From Camelimonas abortus (GTDB lineage: Bacteria > Pseudomonadota > Alphaproteobacteria > Rhizobiales > Beijerinckiaceae), in the NCBI RefSeq assembly GCF_042647165.1, contig NZ_JBHRUV010000019.1: a stretch of 64,000 nt of DNA. One strand, given 5' to 3'. Under the pieces are notes generated by a model that saw nothing but the letters and a program-made list of their open reading frames with translations, had not been told where the DNA came from and made no database searches. Made by a program: the position numbers and the translations under genes. Shown one piece after another: positions 19,022-27,559 of this stretch; position 1 is the first letter of the stretch, and each line of letters opens with the position of its first letter.

Positions 19022-19215
19022 GGCTGGTCTCCCCTTGTGCGGCGCGCCGCCGTGGCGCGCCTTGCGGGGACAACGTGCGTGGGGGCGGGGGCGTTCGCCG
19101 CCGGGCGCGCAACAGGTCGTGACCGGAGAAACAAAAAGCGCCCGAAGGGCGCTGCAGGGATCCGGGTCCCGCCCGGTCCGTCCGGAGATCCTGGACATCT
19201 CCGGAAGAAAAAGAA

Positions 19216-19292
19216 TGGTCGGAGTGAAAGGATTTGAACCTTCGACCCCCTCGTCCCGAACGAGGTGCGCTACCAGGCTGCGCTACACTCCG
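19216..19292 (-). tRNA. tRNA-Pro (anticodon CGG)
   Basis: A 77-base cloverleaf read on the minus strand. The acceptor stem pairs CGGAGTG with CACTCCG, the anticodon loop TTCGGGA gives CGG, the T-arm contains GGTTCAAATCC, and the 3' CCA is encoded. It reads the proline codon CCG, which suits this GC-rich genome. Confidence 0.97.
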
Positions 19293-20310
19293 ACGGCCGG
19301 CGTCACCGCCGACGTGGCTGCCTTATACCCAACGCCCCCTGGCCGTTCAAGACCTTCTGTCGTCATGGGGCGCGCGACCTGTTGAATCTGCGTCGCGCGC
19401 CGGCAAGCGACTGATATTTAAGGGGCCGGCGCCTCCCCTCCTGGGGATAACGATCGCCGGGCCGGGGCGCGCTGCATGGCGCGCCGGCCAGAAAACGCGC
19501 TGATTCCCGCCATGCCGGGACGCCCCGGGCCGCGCGGGGCGGTCCCCGGTCAGACGCGCCGTCTCAGCCGCCTCGCGCGCCGTCGTCGTGGCGCAGGCGC
19601 TCCCTGCCGTTTCGTCTGCGCCCGGCCATGACGGCGCCGGGGCTGGAGGGTGCGAGGCGCTGGCGGGCGCGGCGGTGGGGAACGGCGAAGGGCGTGTGCT
19701 GAAGCAAGAGGGGCAGAGGGTGAGAGGCGCCGGTGACCACGACGGCAGGGACCGGGGCGGAGCGCGCGCCGGCGTCCGGGACGACGCGCCGCGGCCGGCG
19801 CAGCAAAAGGGGGGCGAAGGAGGCGGGAGAGCGCGGACGGCGGGAAAAGGCGGAGCAGGGGCGCCGGCGCGGGGCAAATCTGCTGGCCGCCGGGGCGCGC
19901 CGTCTGGAAACGGGGAGCGCGCGTCGCCATGTTTGCGGCTATTTCCAGCCCTGCCGCCGCCGCAGGCGTGGCGCCGGCCCCGGGAGAGACTCACCAGGGA
20001 AGGGGCGAACCATGAGGGGAAGGGGCGAAACGGTGACAGCATTGCGGCGCCTTCGCGCCGCATGTGCGCTGGCGCACCCGCAGGGGCGCATGCACAGCGT
20101 ATGTTGCAGCGTATGTTCAAGACGTCACGTCCGCTTCGCCGGATCGGTTATGTATTAACAGAACGTTAACCGGTGCTGTCGCAGCGTAACAGGCGCGAAA
20201 AGCGGACGTTACGCCAGCCGGCGCCGGATGGTTCCGGCTGGGGACAGCCGCCGCCGGGCGCGCACGGCGTCCGGGTCTGGCGTCACACGGATGCTTTTGG
20301 GAGAGACACT
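19293..20310. other. About 1 kb without recognisable genes
   Basis: Open frames on both strands here are low-complexity Arg/Pro/Ala-rich and match no family I know. The end of the stretch (20090-20170) is less GC-rich and could hold a promoter. It may contain decayed genes or noncoding RNA, but nothing can be supported. Confidence 0.4.
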
Positions 20311-20451
20311 GTGGCAGCGTCAGTAATCAGCAATCTTCTGGTGGTGACGGCGAGCGTCGGCGTCATGGGCCTGCTGGTGTGCCTGCTGCCCGTTCCGCGT
20401 CTGGCGCGCACGGGCATGTGTCTGCTGACGGTTCTCGCCGGTCTCGCCTAG
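20311..20451 (+). CDS. Possible 46-residue membrane peptide
   Basis: A GTG at 20311 is preceded by GGGAGAGA at ideal spacing. The frame encodes about 46 residues with two hydrophobic stretches (SNLLVVTASVGVMGLLVCLL and a C-terminal LLTVLAGLA) and ends at a TAG. Beyond the TAG the same frame continues for 25 codons to a TGA at 20527-20529, so the gene may also be a longer one broken by a nonsense change. No homologue is recognised. Confidence 0.35.
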   Translation: MAASVISNLLVVTASVGVMGLLVCLLPVPRLARTGMCLLTVLAGLA

Positions 20452-20522
20452 GGCGTCGACCAGGTGCGGCTCGCCGCGCGCAGCGACGCGGCGCCGCTGG
20501 CGATGACCCGCCTCAGCGCCGC

Positions 20523-20647
20523 CATGTGAACGGCGTCATGTGAACGGCGTCATGTGAACGGCGCCATGTGAACGGCGCCATGTGGGCGCCGCCATGTGAA
20601 GGCGCGATGTGAGCGGCGTCATGTGGGCGCCGCCATGTGAAGGGCGC
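20523..20647. repeat. Nine tandem copies of a 14-base repeat
   Basis: Units begin CATGTG and follow the pattern CATGTGAACGGCGY; two carry GGGCGCCGC instead, and the seventh lacks its first base. The first four are nearly identical. Because 14 is not a multiple of three, the repeat does not encode a simple peptide repeat. It lies between the possible small membrane peptide and the phosphotransferase gene. Confidence 0.9.
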
Positions 20648-20978
20648 GGCGCGCTCCGCCGGGTCCGGCGCCGCGGCGGGGCAGGGTCCGTCCGGCATCC
20701 CTGGTTCCTGCCTGTGACAGGCGCGCGTCCGGCTGGCGCGCCCCAGCCGCCGTTCCGGGGGCGTCGCGCAGTTCCGCGCCGCCGCCCGGCGCGCCGCTCT
20801 GCGGCCGCGCGTCCCGGGGCTCCGGGGCGCGGGCCGGCCGGCGGCGCGGAAAACTGTCGACGTCCGCCGGCGGCGCCGGCGCTGCGGCGTATTGGCGGTA
20901 CACTTTTTGCGACAATGGGTTTACGTGACGCCACGAAACGGCGGGGCGTCCCGTCACGCATAACCCAGGAGATCAGAC

Positions 20979-22019
20979 ATGGCCGGGCAGGTCAGGGAGC
21001 CGGACGCGCTGGACGGCGAGAGCGGCCGCGCGTCGCTGCGCAGCTTTCTGGAAGGCTATTTCGGCGAGCAGCCGGAGCATTTCAGCGTCACCAAAATCTC
21101 CGGCGGCCAGTCCAATCCCACCTTCTTCGTCGACTACGGCGCGCGCCGGCTGGTGCTGCGCAAGCAGCCGCCGGGCAAGCTGCTGCCCGGCGCCCACGCC
21201 ATCGACCGCGAATTCCGCGCCCTGCAGGCGCTGAACCCCACCGACGTGCCCACCCCGCGCGCCGTGCTGCTGTACGGGGAGCGCGACGTGCTCGGCACGC
21301 CGTTCTATATCATGGAGCGCCTTGAGGGCCGCGTGTTCCATGACTGCTCGCTGCCGGGCCTGGTCCCGGAGGAGCGCCGCCAGGTGTATTTCGGCCTCGC
21401 CGAAGCCATGGCGAAAATGCACGCGGTGGAGCCGGAGAAGGTCGGCCTCGGCGATTTCGGCCGCCCCGGCAACTATTTCCAGCGCCAGATCGCCCGCTGG
21501 ACCCGCGCCTACAACGAGAGCCCCAGCGAGCGCATCCCCGCCCTTGACCGGCTGGTGGAGTGGCTGCCCGCCAACATGCCCGGGGACGACGGCCGCGTCG
21601 CCATCGCCCATGGCGACTTCCGCCTCGGCAACATGCTCTACCACCCCACCGAACCGCGTGTGGTCGGCATTCTCGACTGGGAGCTGGCCACGCTCGGCCA
21701 TCCGCTGGCGGATCTCGCTTTCGCCTGCATTCCGTGGCGCACCACGCCGGAGCAGTACGGCGGCATCCGCGGCCTCGACCACAAGGCGCTCGGCATTCCC
21801 TCCGAGGAGGAGTTCGTGGCGCATTACTACAGGCACGCCCGCCCGACCTCCGAGCTGAAGCCGTTCCACATGGCCTTCGCCCTGTTCCGCTTCTCCGTGA
21901 TCTTCCTGGGCATCAACGACCGCGTGCGCGCCGGCAACGCCGCCGGCGAGGACGCGGCGAAGCTGGAGCCGCTGGCGCGCGAAATGGCCGAACGCGCGGT
22001 GGAGGCCATCGACGGCTGA
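20979..22019 (+). CDS. APH-family phosphotransferase (ACAD10-like)
   Basis: A 346-residue protein-kinase-fold phosphotransferase of the APH family. The catalytic loop is AIAHGDFRLGNML (about residue 210) and the metal-binding segment ILDWELATLGHPLADL follows. An N-terminal ISGGQSNPTFF takes the place of the glycine loop, with the ATP-binding lysine in LVLRKQPPG. Close relatives are fused to acyl-CoA dehydrogenase in ACAD10/11 and phosphorylate 4-hydroxyacyl-CoA in fatty-acid catabolism. That role is plausible here but not shown by the neighbours. The ATG has GGAGA about 8 bases upstream. Confidence 0.85.
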   Translation: MAGQVREPDALDGESGRASLRSFLEGYFGEQPEHFSVTKISGGQSNPTFFVDYGARRLVLRKQPPGKLLPGAHAIDREFRALQALNPTDVPTPRAVLLYGERDVLGTPFYIMERLEGRVFHDCSLPGLVPEERRQVYFGLAEAMAKMHAVEPEKVGLGDFGRPGNYFQRQIARWTRAYNESPSERIPALDRLVEWLPANMPGDDGRVAIAHGDFRLGNMLYHPTEPRVVGILDWELATLGHPLADLAFACIPWRTTPEQYGGIRGLDHKALGIPSEEEFVAHYYRHARPTSELKPFHMAFALFRFSVIFLGINDRVRAGNAAGEDAAKLEPLAREMAERAVEAIDG

Positions 22020-22290
22020 GCCGTCCCCGCCGCGCCTCCGCCGCAGGGCCGGTCCGGCGCCGTCCGGGCCGGCCCCTTTTGTTGTCGCGGTCCGTTGCGT
22101 CCGTGCGGCCAGCTGGCCTGAAGTATTTCCAGAATCATGTTTTCGCGCGTGGGGAATCGCGCAAGTAATATTGCGTCGTGAACGTGGCGCGCTTCCTGAA
22201 AAACCGCGTCGCGGACCGGCGACACGCCGGGCGACGTCATGTCGGGAGCCATGGGGGCGCGATGTCTGGTTCTGTTTCATCTGGGCGGCC

Positions 22291-22656
22291 GTGTGGACCG
22301 GCCGCATTCTGGCGGCGCTGGTCGTCGCCGCGCTCGCGGCGGACGCGGCGGTGCTGCTCTTCGCCGTCGACGTGCTGCGCGAGGACATGAAGCTCACCGG
22401 TTTCGATCCGGCGATGGCGCCGGAGCTGGCGGCGATCATCACCGCCTGCGCGGCGCTGTTCGCCATTCCGGCCACGTCGGCGCTCGGCGCCGTCCTCGTC
22501 ACCGGATTTCTCGGCGGCGCCATCTGCATGCATTTCCGCATCGGCGAGCTTGCGTCGCCGTCGCAGCTCGCGTGCCTCGCCCTCGGCGTCATGGCCTGGC
22601 TGAGCGTGTACCTGCGCTTTCCGGCGACGCGCGCGCTGCTGCCGCTGGCCCGCTGA
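22291..22656 (+). CDS. DoxX-like integral membrane protein
   Basis: A protein of about 121 residues with four hydrophobic helices. It resembles the DoxX_2 group: a first helix beginning TGRILAALVVAALAAD, a short MKLTGFDP loop after it, IPATSALGAVLVTGFLGGA in the middle, then HFRIGE and a last helix ending in YLRFP. In related proteins the TS.LGA.L.TGYLGGA stretch is the hallmark. Function is unknown. The GTG at 22291 is chosen from the family's usual length; an upstream TTG at 22171 would add 40 unconvincing residues. No clear ribosome site is seen. Confidence 0.7.
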   Translation: MWTGRILAALVVAALAADAAVLLFAVDVLREDMKLTGFDPAMAPELAAIITACAALFAIPATSALGAVLVTGFLGGAICMHFRIGELASPSQLACLALGVMAWLSVYLRFPATRALLPLAR

Positions 22657-22781
22657 GCCGCGCCACGGGGGACGCGGCGCCGGGCAAGGCGGCGGCCGCG
22701 GAGCGGGCGCGCGGGCCGGCGAGCGGAGCCATACCCTGCGCGCGCCCCTGCATCGCCCGGGCGCCGGGCCGTGGGCGCGCG

Positions 22782-23915
22782 TCAGGCCGGCTGGCCGTCG
22801 GCGCGCGGGAAGTCGGTGTAGCCCTTCTCGCCCGGCGTGTAGAAGGTCGGGCGGTGATAGGGCGTCAGCGGCGCTCCCGAGCGCAGCCGCTCCGGCAGGT
22901 CCGGATTGGAGGTGAAATAGCGGCCGAAGGCGACCACGTCGGCGTGGCCGGCGGCGATGGTGCGCCCGGCCTCGTCGCCGGTGTAGTTGCCGGCGGATAT
23001 CAGCACGCCCGGCCACAACGGCCGGAACAGCTCCGCCGCCCGCGGCGCGCCCTCATGGTTCACCTCGCGCTGGCCGGCGCCGCTGGCGCGCGGTTCGATG
23101 AGGTGGAGATAGGCGAGGCCCATCGGCGCCAGCTGCTTCACCACATGGGCGTACAGCGGCATGGGGTCGTCCTCGCCCGAGCCGTTGGCGACGCCGAACG
23201 GCGACAGGCGCACGCCCACCCGCTCCGGGCCGCAGGCCGCGGCCAGCTCGCGCGTGACCTCCAGCAGCAGCCGGGCGCGGTTCTCGATGCAGCCGCCCCA
23301 GTGATCGTCGCGGCGGTTGCTGCGCGACTGCAGGAACTGCTCCAGCAGGTAGCCGTTGGCGCCGTGCACCTCCACGCCGTCGAAGCCGGCCTCCAGGGCG
23401 TTGCGGCCGGCGTCCCGCCAGGCGCCGATCAGGGCGTGGATCTCGGCGTCGGCGAGCGCGCGCGGCGTCAGCATGGGCGTGGGCTGGCGGTCGCGGGTGA
23501 GCACGTTGATGTCGGCGGCGACCGCGGAAGGAGCGACAGGCAGGGCGCCGTCCGGCTGGTGCGACGGATGGGACACCCGCCCCACATGCCACAGCTGCAG
23601 GAAGATCTGCCCGCCGCGCGCGTGCACCGCCCGGGTGACCGCCTTCCAGCCCTCCACCTGCTCTTTCGTGTAGATGCCGGGCGTGTCCGGCGCGCCGCGC
23701 CCGGTGGGATGCACCTGGGTGGCCTCGGCGATGATCAGCCCGCCGCGGCTGGCGCGCTGGCCGTAATAGACGGCGTTGAGCGGCTGCGGAATCTCTCCCG
23801 GGCAGCGCATGCGCGTGAGCGGCGCCATCGCCACGCGGTGCTCAAGGCGCAGCACGCCCGAATGCAGGCGCGAAAACAGATGGGCGCGGCCGGGGCCGGC
23901 GACGGCGGTGGTCAA
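22782..23915 (-). CDS. NADH:flavin oxidoreductase / Old Yellow Enzyme (alkene reductase)
   Basis: A 377-residue FMN-dependent oxidoreductase of the OYE family, which reduces activated C=C bonds and nitro compounds with NAD(P)H. Motifs in order are MAPLTRMRC, QLWHVGRVSHP, the substrate-binding HxxN in VEVHGANGYLLEQFLQ, the RRDDHWGG loop, and the FMN phosphate-binding VAFGRYFTSNPDLP. It is closest to the classical NemA/XenB-like group. A TTG at 23915 is chosen because GGGAGGAA lies at the right spacing; no ATG near the family's N terminus is available. It converges with the DoxX-like gene. Confidence 0.9.
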   Translation of the reverse strand: MTTAVAGPGRAHLFSRLHSGVLRLEHRVAMAPLTRMRCPGEIPQPLNAVYYGQRASRGGLIIAEATQVHPTGRGAPDTPGIYTKEQVEGWKAVTRAVHARGGQIFLQLWHVGRVSHPSHQPDGALPVAPSAVAADINVLTRDRQPTPMLTPRALADAEIHALIGAWRDAGRNALEAGFDGVEVHGANGYLLEQFLQSRSNRRDDHWGGCIENRARLLLEVTRELAAACGPERVGVRLSPFGVANGSGEDDPMPLYAHVVKQLAPMGLAYLHLIEPRASGAGQREVNHEGAPRAAELFRPLWPGVLISAGNYTGDEAGRTIAAGHADVVAFGRYFTSNPDLPERLRSGAPLTPYHRPTFYTPGEKGYTDFPRADGQPA

Positions 23916-24217
23916 GGCGCGTTTCCTCCCGGTTGTCCCGCCGCGCCGGCGCGCGCCAGCCGTGGCCGCCCGCGCTGCGGGGCAGGCGGGGCGGATCTGT
24001 TCCGGCCGGGTGCGGCGGAGATGGCGGCGTGACCTGCTGTCCGTGACGTTATTTGTGGCTTCCGCCGCGCAGACGGTCAAGGCGACGCCGGCGCCGGCCG
24101 GTTTCCTGCGAAAACCGCATACGCTCACGCCGGAAATGCACTAAGACAGGCGCGCGGCCGCCGCGGCGCCGCGCCACGCCTCCTCCTGGACGACGCTTTC
24201 ACCGCACGGACACCGCC

Positions 24218-25474
24218 ATGCCCGACGCCCGCCCGCTTCCGCCCCGCGCAGCCGCCGTGATCGGCGCCGGCCCCGCCGGCCTGATGGCGGCGGAGCGTCT
24301 CGCCAGCGCCGGCGTCGCCGTCACCGTGTACGAGCGCATGCCGAGCCCGGCGCGCAAGTTCCTGCTCGCCGGCCGCGGCGGTCTCAACCTCACCCATTCC
24401 GAGCCCATGGAGGCGTTCGTGCGCCGCTATGGCGCCGCGCCGCCGGCATGGCTGACGGCGGCGCTGGCCGGTTTTCCGCCGGCGTCGCTGCGCGCCTGGG
24501 CGGCGGAGCTGGGCGAGCCCACCTTCACCGGCAGCAGCGGCCGGGTGTTTCCGCAAGGCTTCAAGGCCTCGCCGCTGCTGCGGGCATGGCTGCGGCGTCT
24601 CGACGGGCTGGGCGTGACCCTGGCGACGCGCGCCGAGTGGCGCGGCTGGACGGCGGACGGCGCCCTGCGCATCGTCACGCCCGGCGGCGAGCTCAACCCG
24701 CGCCCGGACGTGACCGTTCTGGCCGCCGGCGGCGCCAGCTGGCCGCGCATGGGCTCCGACGGCGCCTGGACCGGCCCGCTGGCCGCGGCGGGCGTGACGC
24801 TGGCGCCCTTCGCTCCCTCCAACAGCGGCGCGCTCATCGCCTGGTCCTCGTATTTCCGCGAGCGTTTCGCCGGCCAGCCGCTGAAGCGCATTGCGCTGGC
24901 CTGCGGCGGGGAGAGCGTGCGCGGCGAGGCCGTGGTCACGCGCGGCGGCCTTGAGGGCGGCGCGGTTTACGCGCTGTCGCGCGCCATTCGCGCCGCCCTG
25001 GCGGCGGACGGCGCGGCGCGGCTGCGCCTTGACCTGCGCCCGGACCTTGACGGGGCGGAGCTGGCGCGCCGGCTGTCGGCGCCGCGCGGCTCGCGTTCCG
25101 GCGCCACCTGGCTGCGCCGGGCGGCCGGCCTTGCGCCGGTGGCGGTGGCGCTGCTGCGCGAGGCGGATCTCGGCGAGGGCGTGGACAGCCTGAAGCTGGA
25201 GCCGCAGGCCCTTGCGCGCCGCATCCGGAACCTGCCGCTGGCCGTCACCGGGCTGGCCGGGCTGGAGCGCGCCATTTCATCCGCGGGGGGCGTGAGCGCC
25301 GCGGCGGTGGACGACATGCTGATGCTGCGCGCCCGCCCCGGCGTGTTCGTGGCCGGGGAAATGCTGGACTGGGACGCGCCGACCGGCGGCTACCTGCTGC
25401 AGGCGTGTTTCGCGCTGGGCGCGCGCGCGGCGGCGGGCGCGCTGGCCTGGCTGGCGGCGCGCGCCGGCGCCTGA
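24218..25474 (+). CDS. TIGR03862-type FAD-dependent oxidoreductase
   Basis: A 418-residue flavoprotein related to the HI0933/BaiN family. An N-terminal FAD-binding motif VIGAGPAGLMAAERLA (residues 14-29) is followed by the family stretch ARKFLLAGRGGLNLTHSE, then VLAAGGASWPRMGSDG, and a C-terminal FAD site in GVFVAGEMLDWDAPTGGYLLQ. This arrangement matches the TIGR03862 group of uncharacterised flavoproteins; no substrate is known. The ATG at 24218 begins directly before the dinucleotide-binding fold. The gene stands alone and is divergent from the OYE gene. Confidence 0.88.
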   Translation: MPDARPLPPRAAAVIGAGPAGLMAAERLASAGVAVTVYERMPSPARKFLLAGRGGLNLTHSEPMEAFVRRYGAAPPAWLTAALAGFPPASLRAWAAELGEPTFTGSSGRVFPQGFKASPLLRAWLRRLDGLGVTLATRAEWRGWTADGALRIVTPGGELNPRPDVTVLAAGGASWPRMGSDGAWTGPLAAAGVTLAPFAPSNSGALIAWSSYFRERFAGQPLKRIALACGGESVRGEAVVTRGGLEGGAVYALSRAIRAALAADGAARLRLDLRPDLDGAELARRLSAPRGSRSGATWLRRAAGLAPVAVALLREADLGEGVDSLKLEPQALARRIRNLPLAVTGLAGLERAISSAGGVSAAAVDDMLMLRARPGVFVAGEMLDWDAPTGGYLLQACFALGARAAAGALAWLAARAGA

Positions 25475-25824
25475 GCGACGCAGGGCGCACGGCCGGGGCC
25501 GGCGCGCGCGCGGACCCTGCAGGGGCGCGCCGGCGCGCCGGACGGCGGATCGTGACCGCAAGGGCCGGCCGGGGCCCGTTATGACTGTCATCCGGCGGCG
25601 CGGGACTTTGGGGGCGGCGTTGCGCGGGCGCGCCCTCCTGCCGCGGCGTCTGCGCGGCCGCGGACCGGCCCCCTCCGGACGGTCCGCCGGCGCTCCGCCG
25701 GCGCGGCCGGGGCGGGGAAGCACGGGGGGCGGCGCCTTATCAACACCTCCGGGCCTGTGGCCGCGGCGGAAACCGATCCGGTGATTGCGGAGGCGGGCCG
25801 TGTCGGATAATGTCCGCTCCGTCA
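25475..25824. other. Intergenic region before tRNA-Arg
   Basis: About 350 very GC-rich bases with many short inverted repeats. No gene seen; the tRNA promoter presumably lies at the right end. Confidence 0.4.
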
Positions 25825-25901
25825 GCGCCCGTAGCTCAGCTGGATAGAGCGTTGCCCTCCGAAGGCAAAGGTCACACGTTCGAATCGTGTCGGGCGCGCC
25901 A
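25825..25901 (+). tRNA. tRNA-Arg (anticodon CCG)
   Basis: A 77-base cloverleaf: acceptor GCGCCCG pairs with CGGGCGC, the anticodon loop CTCCGAA gives CCG, the T-arm contains CGTTCGAATCG and the 3' CCA is encoded. It reads CGG. It marks the left edge of the AT-rich accessory segment. Confidence 0.97.
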
Positions 25902-26392
25902 GTCGCAAGTTTGGCATTTGGCCAAAGCTTTATCACTCATAGAAAATGAGTGAAGTAGCTGCTAGGTGGTCACCGTAGCGGCGAACGCCAGCCAACCCTG
26001 GAACAGGGTAGTGTTTTCGGTGTGATTCGAGCGCCCACCGGGAGTTCGAATGGCCGGCCCATTATCCGGTTCAGCTGCGGGGTTGCCATGCTGGGAGGCG
26101 GGGGGGCTCTGTTGGACCGTCCGTTAGCGACCGTTGTGAATGGCAGCGTCAGGATCGCCGCGGTAGCGCTTGCGCACGTCTTTATTAGGCCTTTGCCAGC
26201 ATGGCATAGAATTGCGCAATCTCCGGTTTGCCCAGGCGGCTGGTACTTGCCGCATGATGCGTTAAGAGGTGTCACATTCGCATCTCGTCCAAATAAGGCC
26301 CGCCACCAAGCAACGTGGCGGGTTAGAAGCTAACGCAATCTACGCTGGTGAGTCCAGGCGGCGGGGGAGAGGCTCCTGCGACGGCGAGCTAA
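25902..26392. other. Left flank of the AT-rich segment
   Basis: This 490-base stretch follows the tRNA directly. Composition falls abruptly from the host level. I see no integrase, no convincing gene and no direct repeat of the tRNA 3' end beyond a shared GTTCGAAT at about 26043, which is too short to call an attachment site. A terminator for the minus-strand operon lies at 26291-26322. Confidence 0.5.
26291..26322 (-). terminator. Rho-independent terminator of the cyclase operon
   Basis: On the minus strand an 8-base perfect stem (CCCGCCAC with GTGGCGGG, 8-base loop) is followed closely by a T-rich tail (TTATTT). It lies about 70 bases beyond the stop codon of the cyclase-like gene. Confidence 0.7.
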
Positions 26393-27535
26393 CTAGTTAT
26401 CACGCGGATGTATCGATAACTCAAAATTTTTTAATGCATCCTCGCCTGGATGTGAAATATTGATATCGTCGTCGAAATCTGTTTTTATTGCAGCTGTAAT
26501 TTCTTCCTGAAGGATTGCTTTTTGATTTTGGTAATACATTGCTAAATCGCGTTGTCGACTTGAATGACTGTCTGGCATCTTATTGAACACGGTTTCTGTA
26601 TTGCTGATAATATATGGGCGATCAATAAGCCTTGAGTTTTTTACTATAAACGCTTCAGCAAATTGCTCCAAGTCCTTTGCCTCTGCTCTGGGCGCTGAAG
26701 TGACCTTTTCTTCGGCAATAACTTCCGGCTCTTCCGCTTGCATATCAATCCAGAAAACTGGATATGGAGCACCGCCAAGTACCCCTTTGAGCGAAACTCT
26801 TCCGTCGTATCGATATACAAAGCCATCATATTTAAAATGATGCGGTTTGGTTCTGTCGCCAGTAGCTACCAGTAATGCGAGGTCCAAGGTCATTACAAGT
26901 TTTCTTGGTGATGCCAAGTGAGATACTCTAAATCCAGCATCGATATTTGGGCCAACAAAATCTTGTATCAAATCGTGACGATCAGAATCTGAGTAATATT
27001 TCTCAAGCAACATCGCGTTTTCATAGACAAAATCATCAACTGGCTGCTCATTTGTCAATCCATTGTTGGCTGGTGCTGATCCCTTGCGTCGTATGATTAT
27101 TTCGGCGTTATTCACCGGGAAGCCTGCGAGCCAAGCTGAAGCTTTAAGGTCGAGGGAGGGTGATTGTTGTTGTAGCTCTTTGCGATAGTGATTTACAGCA
27201 TTTATCCAGCAATGCATGCAGCCAAAGGCTTGACGGTGATCAGTAAGTTCTTTTTGATATATAAGCTCATCTCCAACGCCTTTCCATATTTCTGGATCTG
27301 GTCCAGGAGGTAAATGATATTCTTTGGATGTTTTTTTATAATCCTCCCATTCTTCAAGGAGGAAAGCTTCCATTTTTTGATAAAAGCGCACTATAGGTGA
27401 AAACCAAGCTTCTGCAGGTACCTTAGTATCAGTTGCGGCTTGATTTTTGGCTGACTGCTTAAAAACTGTAGAGCCAACAATATCAACACTCATAAACATG
27501 CGCAGCTTTGGGCGGAATGGTCCAAGATCGTCCAT
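26393..27535 (-). CDS. Class III nucleotide-cyclase-like protein
   Basis: A 380-residue protein whose first 225 residues fit a class III nucleotidyl cyclase fold. Metal-binding Asp18 sits in FMSVDIVGSTVF. WKGVGDELIY (84-93) matches the K-x-x-G-D element, with Lys85 at the base-selecting position and Asp89 as second metal ligand. DFVGPNIDAGFR (192-203) matches the G..VN.A.R element, with Asp199 where Asn is usual and Arg203 kept. So cyclisation of some nucleotide is likely; the base cannot be predicted. Residues 226-380 match nothing I know and may be regulatory. No transmembrane segment is seen. The gene is AT-rich (about 35% GC over 26581-26640) and lies 24 bases downstream of the ImmA/IrrE gene. 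AAGGGGA precedes the ATG. Confidence 0.7.
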   Translation of the reverse strand: MDDLGPFRPKLRMFMSVDIVGSTVFKQSAKNQAATDTKVPAEAWFSPIVRFYQKMEAFLLEEWEDYKKTSKEYHLPPGPDPEIWKGVGDELIYQKELTDHRQAFGCMHCWINAVNHYRKELQQQSPSLDLKASAWLAGFPVNNAEIIIRRKGSAPANNGLTNEQPVDDFVYENAMLLEKYYSDSDRHDLIQDFVGPNIDAGFRVSHLASPRKLVMTLDLALLVATGDRTKPHHFKYDGFVYRYDGRVSLKGVLGGAPYPVFWIDMQAEEPEVIAEEKVTSAPRAEAKDLEQFAEAFIVKNSRLIDRPYIISNTETVFNKMPDSHSSRQRDLAMYYQNQKAILQEEITAAIKTDFDDDINISHPGEDALKNFELSIHPRDN

Positions 27536-27559
27536 CTTGATCCCCTTGGTCGGGCATCC

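Noticed and set aside
19347..20169. Open frames of up to 257 codons in the gene-poor stretch after tRNA-Pro
   Set aside because: Extreme Arg/Pro/Ala bias, no domain, overlapping on both strands.
20449..20451. Recoding of the TAG as an amino acid
   Set aside because: No stem-loop or pyrrolysine-type context is visible and the downstream 25 codons show no conserved feature.
26036..26060. Possible attachment-site copy of the tRNA-Arg 3' end
   Set aside because: Only GTTCGAAT is shared with the T-arm; flanking bases do not match, so it is not a convincing direct repeat.
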